A stretch of DNA of 64,000 nt from positions 1 to 64,000 of the forward strand of contig FPKD01000003.1 of the NCBI GenBank assembly GCA_900119625.1, given 5' to 3'. The notes beneath the pieces were generated by a model. It was not told where the DNA came from. It saw only the letters and a list, made by a program, of their open reading frames with translations, and did not search any database. This stretch comes from Olsenella sp. kh2p3. GTDB lineage: Bacteria; Actinomycetota; Coriobacteriia; Coriobacteriales; Atopobiaceae. The position numbers and the translations under genes were made by a program. The number at the start of each line of letters is the position of its first letter. Within the stretch, counting starts at the first letter, position 1. Below are positions 52,806 through 60,858 of this stretch, piece by piece.

Positions 52806-52937
52806 TGCCGCGGATTCCGAACGGTTAGGAAATTTCCGAACGGTTAGGGCGGCCTAAACGGCGAGAACTCGCGGCATGGCATTGGTGCCGCGGATTCCGA
52901 ACGGTTAGGGCGCCCTAAACGGCGAGAACTCGCGGCA
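52806..52937. repeat. Palindromic repeat family 3, copy B (tandem)
   Basis: Two tandem units in the 405-base gap after the amidotransferase gene: 52806-52876 and 52886-52937. Each starts TGCCGCGGATTCCGAACGG and ends CGAGAACTCGCGGCA, and the second unit reads almost as a palindrome around GGGCGCCC. The first unit has a 20-base internal duplication of the CCGAACGGTTAGG part. The arm resembles the repeat at 32622-32729. The remainder of the gap shows no gene. Confidence 0.85.
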
Positions 52938-53114
52938 AGAAGAGTAGTGGCGAGAAGCACGCCGAGAATGGCAACTGTGCACAGCACCGCCTGCCGTCCC
53001 GGCACACCGCCGCCACGCCCCTCTGCTAATCTGTATGGTTCCGTCTGGCTCCACCGGACGCCTCACACAGCAACTACGCGCGGGCCCCGCCCGCCAGAAG
53101 CGAAAGCGGCAAGC

Positions 53115-54098
53115 ATGGACCTCTCCCAGGCAATCGAGCAGGCAAACGCCTTTGTCTTCCCTGGCTTCCTCACGGACGACGACTCCCTCACCCAGGAGCG
53201 CTCCAAGAACGAGGAGGCAATCAAGGTCTTGACCGATGCCTGGAAGGCGGCGCCGCTTGGCCGCGAGCCCTTCTCGTTTGACCTGGTACGAGGCCTTGCC
53301 GACAGGAACCGCGACATCTGTGACCGCTATGGCATCGAGCGGCTGAGAAACACCAACGGCCTCAACCTCGCACGGCGCCTTTCGGATGCCGACCTCATCC
53401 ACGGCGTGGCCACGCTCCAGCACCGCACGGACGAGGAGGTCGCGCGCGTCTCTGGCCCCACTGCCGCAGACCTGGGCATCGCCTACATCGACGCGCCAGT
53501 ATGGGGCGCCGTGGTAGGCATCGACCTCGAGACCTCGGACCGCGAGCCCGACCGCGGCTACGTGATCAACGTGGGCCTGGAGTTCATGAACCTCACCCCC
53601 ACGGCCAAGCCCACCAACCCCTACTCCGCCTACTGCGGCATGCCCGAGATGTACGCCGAGAAGGGCGTGCCCCTCTCAGAGATCCACCACATCACCTGGA
53701 AGGACCTCGAGGGCATGCCGCCCCTGCGCCAGAACCCAAAGATGCAGAAGGCGATTCTCGCCGCACTCACGGCCTTCCCCTACATGGCGCACAACGCCGC
53801 CTTTGAGGACTCCTGGTTCATGCTTAACGTGGACGGCTACGCCGAGGCGCGCAAGGCCGGCATAATCGTGCCAATCGACACGCGCGACATCTGCCGCCGC
53901 GTGGACCCTGAGGTGCGCCTGCTTCCCCGCGAGACCCACCCCGCCACACTCGAGAACTGGGCACGCCGCCGCGGCACCTTGAGCAAGAACGAGAAGGAGC
54001 GCCACCTGGGCCTCGAGGACGTGGACCTCATGCTTGCGACCGTGCAGGCGGAATTCTCTGAGCGGAAGATGTTCCCCGGCCAGCGCGAGGAGGACTAG
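53115..54098 (+). CDS. DEDDh-type 3'-5' exonuclease-like protein
   Basis: About 327 residues. Exo motif I is VVGIDLETSDREPD (Asp, Glu); motif II is MAHNAAFEDSWFM, with Glu-Asp where most have F-D; motif III is RHLGLEDVDLMLA (His, Asp). The first about 110 residues form a separate helical domain that I do not recognise. ATG 53115 is the likely start; the open frame back to 52947 covers repeat DNA. It ends one base before the following lysR gene, so they form an operon. Confidence 0.8.
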   Translation: MDLSQAIEQANAFVFPGFLTDDDSLTQERSKNEEAIKVLTDAWKAAPLGREPFSFDLVRGLADRNRDICDRYGIERLRNTNGLNLARRLSDADLIHGVATLQHRTDEEVARVSGPTAADLGIAYIDAPVWGAVVGIDLETSDREPDRGYVINVGLEFMNLTPTAKPTNPYSAYCGMPEMYAEKGVPLSEIHHITWKDLEGMPPLRQNPKMQKAILAALTAFPYMAHNAAFEDSWFMLNVDGYAEARKAGIIVPIDTRDICRRVDPEVRLLPRETHPATLENWARRRGTLSKNEKERHLGLEDVDLMLATVQAEFSERKMFPGQREED

Positions 54099-54099
54099 C

Positions 54100-55119
54100 A
54101 TGCGCCTGCAGCAGCTGCGCTATCTCATCGCCGTCGCGGAGAGCGGGTCGATCAACTCCGTGGCGCACAGCCACTACATCTCGCAGTCCGCGCTCTCCAC
54201 CTCCATCCGCGAGCTTGAGGAGGAGATGGGCGTCAAGGTCTTCAACCGCACTAACAAGGGCATCACGCTCACGTCCGAGGGCGTGGAGCTTCTCGCCTAC
54301 GCGCGCCAGGTGGTCGAGCAGGCCGATCTCATGATTCGCCACTACGAGAGCGACCGCAACGACACCTACCGCAAGCTGTCCGTCTCGTCTCAGCACTATG
54401 CCTTTGTGGTCAACGCCTTCACGGAGTTTGTTGCCAAGCGCCACGACGAGTCCTGCGACTTCACGCTGCGCGAGACGCGCACGGCCGACGTGATCGACGA
54501 CGTGCGCACCTTTAGGAGCGACATCGGGGTGCTCTACCTCTCGACCTACAACGAGCGCGTGCTCAGGCGCCGCCTGGACGAGGCAAACCTGCGCTTTGTC
54601 TCGCTCTTTCGGGCGCGCCCGCACGTCTTTGTCCGTGAGGGGCACCCGCTTTCCAGCCGCAAGAGCGTGCGCGTGCAGGACCTCGAGGACTATCCGCGCT
54701 ACACCTTCGAGCAGGGCCCCGAGGGCTCGCTCTACTACTCCGAGGAGCCGCTCTCGTCGCTCCCCCACCGCCAGCGTATCACCGTGAGCGACCGCGCAAC
54801 CATGACGAGCCTCCTGCGCTGCTACGACGGTTTTCTCGTCTCGACAGGCGTGCGCTCGGACGAGATGCTCGACGGCATCGTGGCCATCCCGCTCGACGTG
54901 GACGAGGTCATGAACGTGGGCTACGTGGTGCACCGCGAGCGCAAGCTCTCAAGCCTCGCGCAGGCCTACATCGCCGAGCTCAACCAGCTGATCATGGGCT
55001 GCATGGACAAGAACGCCCTCGTTCCCTCCAAGGAGGTCACGAGGGCGGTTGCCGGTGATGATAAGGATGCGGCCAGTGAGGCGCAAAGCGCAGCGACACC
55101 GGCCGACCCAGCCGAGTAG
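54100..55119 (+). CDS. LysR-family transcriptional regulator
   Basis: 339 residues. Helix-turn-helix at residues 1-60 (INSVAHSHYISQSALSTSIR), then a LysR effector domain. The C-terminal 30 residues are low complexity. ATG 54100 has GAGGAGG directly upstream within the end of the exonuclease gene. Converges with htpG. Target unknown. Confidence 0.92.
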   Translation: MRLQQLRYLIAVAESGSINSVAHSHYISQSALSTSIRELEEEMGVKVFNRTNKGITLTSEGVELLAYARQVVEQADLMIRHYESDRNDTYRKLSVSSQHYAFVVNAFTEFVAKRHDESCDFTLRETRTADVIDDVRTFRSDIGVLYLSTYNERVLRRRLDEANLRFVSLFRARPHVFVREGHPLSSRKSVRVQDLEDYPRYTFEQGPEGSLYYSEEPLSSLPHRQRITVSDRATMTSLLRCYDGFLVSTGVRSDEMLDGIVAIPLDVDEVMNVGYVVHRERKLSSLAQAYIAELNQLIMGCMDKNALVPSKEVTRAVAGDDKDAASEAQSAATPADPAE

Positions 55120-55135
55120 GCTTCCCCACCGACTC

Positions 55136-57106
55136 CTACATGAGCTCGGTCACGTTCTTGGCGAACTCCACCGGGTCGTCGATGGGCAGTCCCTCGACGA
55201 GAAGCGCCTGATCATACAGGATGGAACCCATGAGCTTGAGGCGGTCCTTCTCGCCAGCCTCCTGCGCCGCGACGAGCTTGCCAAACACAGGGTGCGCAGC
55301 GTTCAGCTGCAGCACGCGCTGGGCCTTGGGGGCAGAGGCAGCCTCGGGACCCTGGGAAATCACGCGCTCCATCTCGAGCGAGACCGGGCCCTCGGAGGCA
55401 ATCGTCGCAGGGGCGTCACCCAGGCCGGCCGCCACGCGCACGTCGGTGACCTTGTCGCCCAGGTCACCCTTGAGCTCGTCGATAAGGTCCTTGTGCTCGG
55501 TGGTCGCCTCGTCGGCAGCTTTCTTCTCGTCCTCGGTCGCAAGGTCGAGATCCGCGGAAGAGACGTTAGCAAACTCGAGGTCGCGGGCGTCGGTGCCCTT
55601 GTGCTCGGAGTCGCCCGCCACAGCGTCAACGTGGTAGGTGCGCATGAACTGGAACATGAACTCGTCGACGTCCTGCGTGCAGAGAAGCACGTCGAAGCCG
55701 TGGTTCACGGCGGAGGTCACCACGGGCATCTTCTCCAGGCGGTCGCGGGAGTCGCCGGCAGCGTAGTAGATCTTGTCCTGCTCGGCGGGCATGGCCGTCA
55801 CGTACTCCTTGAGCGTGACCTGCTTGCCCTCCTTGGCCGACCAGAACAGCAGCAGGTCGGCGAGGTCGGCGGCCTTCGAGCCGTAGGAGTTGTAGATGCC
55901 AAACTTGAGGCCGCGGCCAAAGTTGCCAAAGAACTTCTCGTAGCCTTCGCGGTCGTTGTCGCGCATGTCCTCGAGCTCGGAGTGAATCTTCTTCTCGGTG
56001 CGGCGTGCTATGGCCCTGAGCTGCGAGTTCTGTTGCAGCGTCTCGCGGGAGATGTTGAGCGTCACGTCAGGCGAGTCGACGATGCCGCGCACAAAGTTGT
56101 AGTAGTCGGGCAAGAGGTCGGCGCACTTCTCCTGGATGAGGACGTTTGACGAGTAGAGCGCCAGGCCCTTCTCGTAGTCCTTGCTGTAGAGGTCGAAGGG
56201 TTGCTCGGACGGGATGAAGAGCAGCGCGTCGTACGAGAGCGCACCCTCGGCGTGGAAGCTGATCGTACGCTGTGGCTTCTCCCAGTCGTGGAAGGTCGAC
56301 TTGTAGAACTCGTCGTAGTCCTCCTGCTTGACCTCGCTCGAGCGCTTCTTCCAGATGGGGGTCATCGAGTTGAGGGTCTCAAGCTCCTGGTAATCCTCGT
56401 ACTCGGGCTTGTAGTCGTCGCCGGCGTCCTCGGGCTTGGGCTTCTCGCGGCTCTTGGTGACCATCATCTGGATGGGATGGCGCACATAGTTGGAGTAGCG
56501 CGTGACAAGGTCGCGCAGGCCCCACTCGGAGAGGAAGCGGTCGGTGTTGTCCTCCTCGGTCGAGGGACGCAGGTAGAGCGTCACGTCGGTGCCGTGGTCA
56601 TTTTCGCCCGAGCGCTCTCCCTCAGCGGCAGGCTCGATGGTGTAGCCGCTCCGGCCGTCAGACTCCCAGGCAAAGGCTTCGTCCGCACCATAGGCGCGGC
56701 TCACCACGCGGACCTTGTCGGCAACCATGAAGGCGGAGTAGAAACCCACGCCAAACTGGCCGATGATGTCCATGTCCTGGCCCTGGTGCTCGGCGTTTGC
56801 CTCCTTGAAGGCCTCCGAGCCAGAGTGGGCGATGGTACCCAGGTTCTTGTCCAGCTCGTCCTTGGTCATACCGATGCCGTTGTCGCTCACCGTGATGGTG
56901 CGCGCGTCCTTGTCAAAGGCAAGGTGGATGGCAAGCGAGTCCTGGTCAACGTGGACGTCTGGGTTGGTGAGGCTCTCGAAGCTCAGCTTGTCGATGGCGT
57001 CCGACGCGTTGGAGATGAGCTCGCGCAGGAAGATCTCCTTGTTGGTGTAGATCGAGTTGATCATGAGGTCCAAGAGCTTCTTGGACTCTGTCTTAAATTG
57101 CTTCAT
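55136..57106 (-). CDS. htpG: Chaperone HtpG (Hsp90)
   Basis: 656 residues. The N-terminal ATPase has LRELISNASDAIDKLSFESL, TVSDNGIGMTKDEL and IGQFGVGFYSAFMVADKV. The middle domain contains GIVDSPDVTLNISRETLQQN and the catalytic Arg loop. The C-terminal dimerisation region is shortish and acidic. ATG-dependent cytosolic chaperone; single gene with an unexplained long leader region upstream. Confidence 0.97.
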   Translation of the reverse strand: MKQFKTESKKLLDLMINSIYTNKEIFLRELISNASDAIDKLSFESLTNPDVHVDQDSLAIHLAFDKDARTITVSDNGIGMTKDELDKNLGTIAHSGSEAFKEANAEHQGQDMDIIGQFGVGFYSAFMVADKVRVVSRAYGADEAFAWESDGRSGYTIEPAAEGERSGENDHGTDVTLYLRPSTEEDNTDRFLSEWGLRDLVTRYSNYVRHPIQMMVTKSREKPKPEDAGDDYKPEYEDYQELETLNSMTPIWKKRSSEVKQEDYDEFYKSTFHDWEKPQRTISFHAEGALSYDALLFIPSEQPFDLYSKDYEKGLALYSSNVLIQEKCADLLPDYYNFVRGIVDSPDVTLNISRETLQQNSQLRAIARRTEKKIHSELEDMRDNDREGYEKFFGNFGRGLKFGIYNSYGSKAADLADLLLFWSAKEGKQVTLKEYVTAMPAEQDKIYYAAGDSRDRLEKMPVVTSAVNHGFDVLLCTQDVDEFMFQFMRTYHVDAVAGDSEHKGTDARDLEFANVSSADLDLATEDEKKAADEATTEHKDLIDELKGDLGDKVTDVRVAAGLGDAPATIASEGPVSLEMERVISQGPEAASAPKAQRVLQLNAAHPVFGKLVAAQEAGEKDRLKLMGSILYDQALLVEGLPIDDPVEFAKNVTELM

Positions 57107-57702
57107 GTGCGCTTCTTTCCTTGAGACAAGCCGGCATCTATCTTCATACCGTCTATCTAGGTACCCAGCGCAGCAGGAGATAAACCTTCGGAGGGAAATA
57201 ATCTAGTGCACACGCACTGAGATTATCTCCGTGTGCAGATTGATGGACGAGATGGGCAAGCACCCGATTTGCCGGCACCCCACACTGCGCCTGGACGAGC
57301 ACTGCGGAGAAGGAATTGGACGTTCTTGGGCATCCCCGGTGTGAATTCTGTCCAATTTCTTCTCAACAGCAACGGCACACGAGGCCGGGCGGGCCACCCA
57401 GTCTCTGGACGGACGCCATTCGGATGCACGATGGCAGGAATCGACGGTTGGTGGCAGTTTTTCGGAGATACCCCCAGTACAAACAGGTTTGAAACATGAT
57501 AAACCGCAGGTCAGAGAATTGGGACTTTGCTACAGACACATAAAGAATCTCACCAAAACTGCTGCCAACCGGAACTCGCATCTGCCGTCTCGCGGTTATT
57601 CCGCTTTTGACCGCTGTGTTTCGCGTTGGTCGCCACGATGCATCTATGCTCCTGCCGCGCATACCATAAAGCCGCACCGAGCGTGACCTAAGGAGATACA
57701 AC
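57107..57702. other. Gene-poor 600-base region with inverted repeats
   Basis: No convincing gene. AATCTAGTGC-ACAC-GCACTGAGATT sits at about 57209-57234 and could be a regulatory site for htpG. AGAAGGAATTGGAC and GTCCAATTTCTTCT face each other at 57309-57364. CGGTTGGTGGCAGTTTT (57444) and AAAACTGCTGCCAACCG (57555) are inverted, 100 bases apart, with two mismatches. Base composition is lower in G+C than the neighbours, so some of it may be decayed mobile DNA. Confidence 0.5.
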
Positions 57703-58689
57703 ATGAAGCTCTTTGCCTATGCCCTGCGCGAGTATGACGAACTGGGCTACCTTGACGCCTGCGCGCACGAGATGGGATTCGAGTACGGCTGGACGTCCGA
57801 GTACCCCAGCCTCGAGAACGTTGGCTTGGCCAGCGGCTATGACGCCCTCTGCATCATCACCAACCCCATGAACGCCGAGCTTCTCGACGCGTTCCATGCG
57901 GAGGGCATCAAGAACCTTGCCACCAGGACCATCGGATACGAGCACATCGACGTTTCCCATGCCTACGAGCTGGGCATGCGTGTGGCAAATGCCCCCTACC
58001 CGCCCGAGGGGGTGGCCAACTACGCCATCATGCTGCTGCTCATGGCACAGCGAAAGGTGAAGCTCCTCTCGCGCCAGTCCCTCGCGCAGGACTTTGGCCT
58101 CCACGGCAAGCTGGGAAAGGACGTCTCTACCTCCACGGTGGGCGTCATTGGCACTGGTCGTATTGGAACCACCGTGGTGAAGCACCTTGCGGGCTTTGGC
58201 TGCAGGCTCCTGGCGTACGACCCCTACCCCAACCCCGAGGTCGCCAAGCTCGCAACCTACGTCGACCTCGACACCCTCTATGCCGAGTCTGACGCCATCA
58301 CGCTCCACGCGCCCGGCCTGGCCGAGAACCGCCACATGATCGATGCCGCGGCCTTCTCCAAGATGAAGCGCGGCGTGACCATCGTGAACGCGGCGCGCGG
58401 TATGCTCATCGACACGCAGGCGCTGGTAGATGCCGTGGAGTCCGGACAGGTTGGCGCGGCGGCGCTCGACACCATCGAGCACGAGGAGGACCTCTACTAC
58501 CTCGACCGCAGCCGAGACGTGCTTCCCAACCGCGATCGCTCGATCCTCATGGCCTTCCCCAACGTGATCGTCTCGCCGCACATGGCGTTCTACACCGCCG
58601 AGGACGTTGAGGCAATGATCCGCAATTCCGCAAGCGCCCTCCTCGCTTTCGAGCGAGGCGAGGAGACGCCCTTCGAGGTACGCCACTAG
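57703..58689 (+). CDS. D-isomer-specific 2-hydroxyacid dehydrogenase
   Basis: 328 residues, NADH enzyme of the D-lactate dehydrogenase/VanH branch. The NAD loop is VGVIGTGRIGTTVVKHL, ITLHAPGLAENRHMI and VNAARGMLIDTQALVDA hold the catalytic Arg, and SPHMAFYTAEDVEA the catalytic His. It probably makes D-lactate during fermentation. ATG 57703 has AAGGAGA upstream. Own promoter in the gap after htpG. Confidence 0.9.
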   Translation: MKLFAYALREYDELGYLDACAHEMGFEYGWTSEYPSLENVGLASGYDALCIITNPMNAELLDAFHAEGIKNLATRTIGYEHIDVSHAYELGMRVANAPYPPEGVANYAIMLLLMAQRKVKLLSRQSLAQDFGLHGKLGKDVSTSTVGVIGTGRIGTTVVKHLAGFGCRLLAYDPYPNPEVAKLATYVDLDTLYAESDAITLHAPGLAENRHMIDAAAFSKMKRGVTIVNAARGMLIDTQALVDAVESGQVGAAALDTIEHEEDLYYLDRSRDVLPNRDRSILMAFPNVIVSPHMAFYTAEDVEAMIRNSASALLAFERGEETPFEVRH

Positions 58690-58748
58690 CAAGGGCGAGT
58701 CCGCGAGCGCGAAAGGAACGAGCGTCTCGCCGCGAAGACCATACGGAG

Positions 58749-58785
58749 AAAAAGGGGGCCGGCGTCTCTAGGACTGCCGGCCCCC
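58749..58785 (-). terminator. Strong rho-independent terminator
   Basis: GGGGGCCGGC and GCCGGCCCCC form a perfect ten-base stem. On the minus strand it is followed by TTTTT, which makes it a terminator for the candidate RNA; the stem may also help stop plus-strand transcription from the dehydrogenase gene. Confidence 0.85.
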
Positions 58786-59060
58786 TCGTGTCATGTAGAC
58801 TTAACTCTGAACTATTAGGGTGGTAACGCTCCTTTGCAATCGCAACCTGTAGAGCTTCTGTCTACGCGCCGCCAGGTTGCTAGCGCCCTTGATGCGAATT
58901 ACGCTTCGCGTTGCTGGCCCTCCCGGGACCTACAAACGGGCGTGCCTTGGGTTGGCGGCCGCAGACAGGTTTGAATGTATCTCGTCTTCACTGCCCATCG
59001 GTATCGCCTCCCTCACTCGAGCCCCGAGCCGTGTCTCGAAGCTAACCTTCGTTTCGATGA
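58749..59060 (-). ncRNA. Candidate structured non-coding RNA (about 300 nt)
   Basis: A gene-free stretch between a nitroreductase gene and the dehydrogenase gene has its own minus-strand promoter (TTGTTT 59092-59087, 18-base spacer, TACATA 59068-59063) and a strong terminator at the far end. Several stems are visible: CGAAG-GTTAG-CTTCG (59037-59051), GCGAA...TTCGC (58894-58909), and a nested stem GCAACCT...AGGTTGC with GTAGA...TCTAC inside (58842-58880, written on the plus strand). No open frame with a start site is credible. I could not match it to tmRNA, RNase P, SRP or 6S RNA; raiA-type RNA should be tested. Confidence 0.6.
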
Positions 59061-59111
59061 AGTATGTACCCTGGCGTCTGAGAAGTAAACAACACTTGAT
59101 GCGGCTTGTGT

Positions 59112-59948
59112 TTAAAAACTGATGGTAGCCACGTAGGTCGTAGAGGAGTTGGGGTCGCCAGCATTGGCGCGCGGCCCGTCAAACGACCATGTGCCACACA
59201 TGCCCTGCTGGGCAAGGCCGGCCTCAAGGTGGAGCATGGCTATCCCCATGTCCACAAGCTGCACGTCCCCGATGGGGCGCAGCGGCAGCGTGCGATGCTC
59301 AAAGAGGTCGATGCGCCTGTCCGAGCAGACCAGGCACCACGGCTGGAGATTCTGCGCCGAGGGCGCCGTACGCACGCAGGTGAGCGCGGCGGCGAGTGCG
59401 GGGCCAAGCTCATCCGGTGAGGACATGGGGTGCGCGAGGTCACCTCGAAAGAACAGCGCGTCCCACGGTGCTCGCTCGTCCGCGTGCAGTTTCGAGCGCA
59501 TGACGCGCTCGAGCGCGGACATGCGGGCTGCAGGCGTACCCACAGCAATGACAGCCGGCATGATGCGGTTCTCGTCCACCCCCACCGCGCGCTCGAACGC
59601 GGGGCGGTCAATGGTGCCCGCAAGCCAAGCTGTCCCCAGACCGTGCGCTGTCGCGGCAAGGATCAGGCGCTCAACCGCGTAGCCAAAGGCCTCCTCGGCG
59701 TGCGCGCAACGCGAGAGGGAACCAACCACATACCACGTGGTTCCGCGGATTACGCGACTGGTAGCTCCGTACGTCTTGGCGTCAATAAGCCGCAGTTCAA
59801 CCGGTATGCCATAGGGGTTCTCATCATGGGATGCCAGGGTTTCGAGAAGCTCGTGTGCCTCCGGCGAGAGCGGCGAGGCGTCGAAGGTGCGCACGGTGCG
59901 ACGGCGCCCGCACGCAGACGCAAGAACAGCGGCCTCTGTTGCTTCCAT
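59112..59948 (-). CDS. Nitroreductase-family protein (TM1586 type)
   Basis: 278 residues, a fused FMN-binding nitroreductase of the TM1586 kind, with two half-domains. RRTVRTFDASPLSPEAHELL opens the fold; VERLILAATAHGLGTAWLAG and DMGIAMLHLEAGLAQQGMCG are the paired helices at the FMN dimer face. Physiological substrate unknown. Single gene. Confidence 0.85.
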   Translation of the reverse strand: MEATEAAVLASACGRRRTVRTFDASPLSPEAHELLETLASHDENPYGIPVELRLIDAKTYGATSRVIRGTTWYVVGSLSRCAHAEEAFGYAVERLILAATAHGLGTAWLAGTIDRPAFERAVGVDENRIMPAVIAVGTPAARMSALERVMRSKLHADERAPWDALFFRGDLAHPMSSPDELGPALAAALTCVRTAPSAQNLQPWCLVCSDRRIDLFEHRTLPLRPIGDVQLVDMGIAMLHLEAGLAQQGMCGTWSFDGPRANAGDPNSSTTYVATISF

Positions 59949-60225
59949 GTCGGCGCCCCTTCATCAAGCCTCGAACCGATAGCGGGCAGCCCCGGGCCCG
60001 TGCGCATTCCCCACTATGCTAGCGCACACGTTGCGTCACAAGCGCGACCAAGCGCGACCAATCGGGCGGGCGGCAGACGAGCACCCCTTTCGAGCTGCAC
60101 CTTATTTGGAGAAACAATCGCTTGCCGACGAGAAGGGAACATTATCCAAACGCGGGACTAACTCTGAGCCAACGGGGATATAGTCAATCTATGCAAGTCA
60201 TGGTCGTTCGGCGAAAGGACATGCC

Positions 60226-60534
60226 ATGGGAAAGAAAGCGGCAGAGGCACTCGATATCAGCTACAACGATCTGGCCGACTACCTTCATAGGAATCATTCC
60301 GTGTACATGAAAGTCGGGTCGGCCATTTACTACCTCACAGACGTCAACTTTGAGGCCTGGCGCGCGCAGGACACCTCGCGGCGCAACTCCAAGAACCACT
60401 TCGTAGACTGCAGCGAGCTTGTCGACACGGTCGACGAGTTCCTCATGCTCCCCTTTGTCCACGGCAAGACCATCAAGGATGTGTTTGACCAGGCAACCTT
60501 CTATGCCTCGGTCAAGGGCGAGAAGACCGCGTAG
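60226..60534 (+). CDS. Small conserved hypothetical protein
   Basis: 102 residues, MGKKAAEALDISYNDLADYL. The middle has SAIYYLTDVNFEAWRAQDTS and the C-terminus VDEFLMLPFVHGKTIKDVFD. No membrane segment, no recognised domain. A clear terminator follows, which supports it being a real gene. A direct repeat AAGCGCGACC lies in the upstream gap near 60040. Confidence 0.7.
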   Translation: MGKKAAEALDISYNDLADYLHRNHSVYMKVGSAIYYLTDVNFEAWRAQDTSRRNSKNHFVDCSELVDTVDEFLMLPFVHGKTIKDVFDQATFYASVKGEKTA

Positions 60535-60556
60535 GTCCACTGCCATAGCTGCTCAT

Positions 60557-60590
60557 GGCCCCGTTGGCAGTTGCCGACGGGGCCGTTTTG
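60557..60590 (+). terminator. Terminator after small hypothetical gene
   Basis: GGCCCCGTTGGCA and TGCCGACGGGGCC form a 13-base stem with one G-U pair, followed by GTTTTG. Confidence 0.75.
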
Positions 60591-60676
60591 TGCACCCCCG
60601 CCTCGCGGAACCCGGAGGGCGGGGGTGGCGAGGAGGATCCAAGGGGCTCGCGGGGTCCCGAAGGCGGCTCGCGCGG

Positions 60677-60778
60677 AAAACTGCGACTTAGTTGCAGTCG
60701 TGCGAAGGGTGTGCCGAGAAGAACCGCAGGTAGAACGCTTGGTCCTTCTCGGCACACTGCAATTAAGCCGCAGTTTTT
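60677..60778. repeat. Palindromic repeat family 1, copy B
   Basis: Outer arms AACTGCGACTTAGTTGC (60679) and GCAATTAAGCCGCAGTT (60759) are inverted with two mismatches. A perfect inner hairpin GTGTGCCGAGAAG / CTTCTCGGCACAC (60709-60757) lies inside, with AACCGCAGGTAGAA in its loop. The same loop and nested layout occur at 27373-27471. Confidence 0.85.
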
Positions 60779-60858
60779 GGTTTCGCGCAGCGCTGGACAG
60801 CCGAGACAGGCAGGCGGCCGAGACGCGCGCCACCGGCCGCGGCGCCGCCGCCGAGCCG

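Noticed and set aside
52806-52937. Possible small CRISPR array
   Set aside because: Only two units, each palindromic with an irregular spacer of about nine bases, and no cas genes nearby.
57363-57704. 113-codon minus-strand frame between htpG and the dehydrogenase
   Set aside because: No ribosome site, composition like translated non-coding DNA, and the region is full of inverted repeats.
58815-58830. AGGGTGGTAACGC resembling a T-box leader motif on the plus strand
   Set aside because: No plus-strand gene follows within a reasonable distance, the following bases do not form the T-box antiterminator, and the promoter/terminator evidence points to the minus strand.
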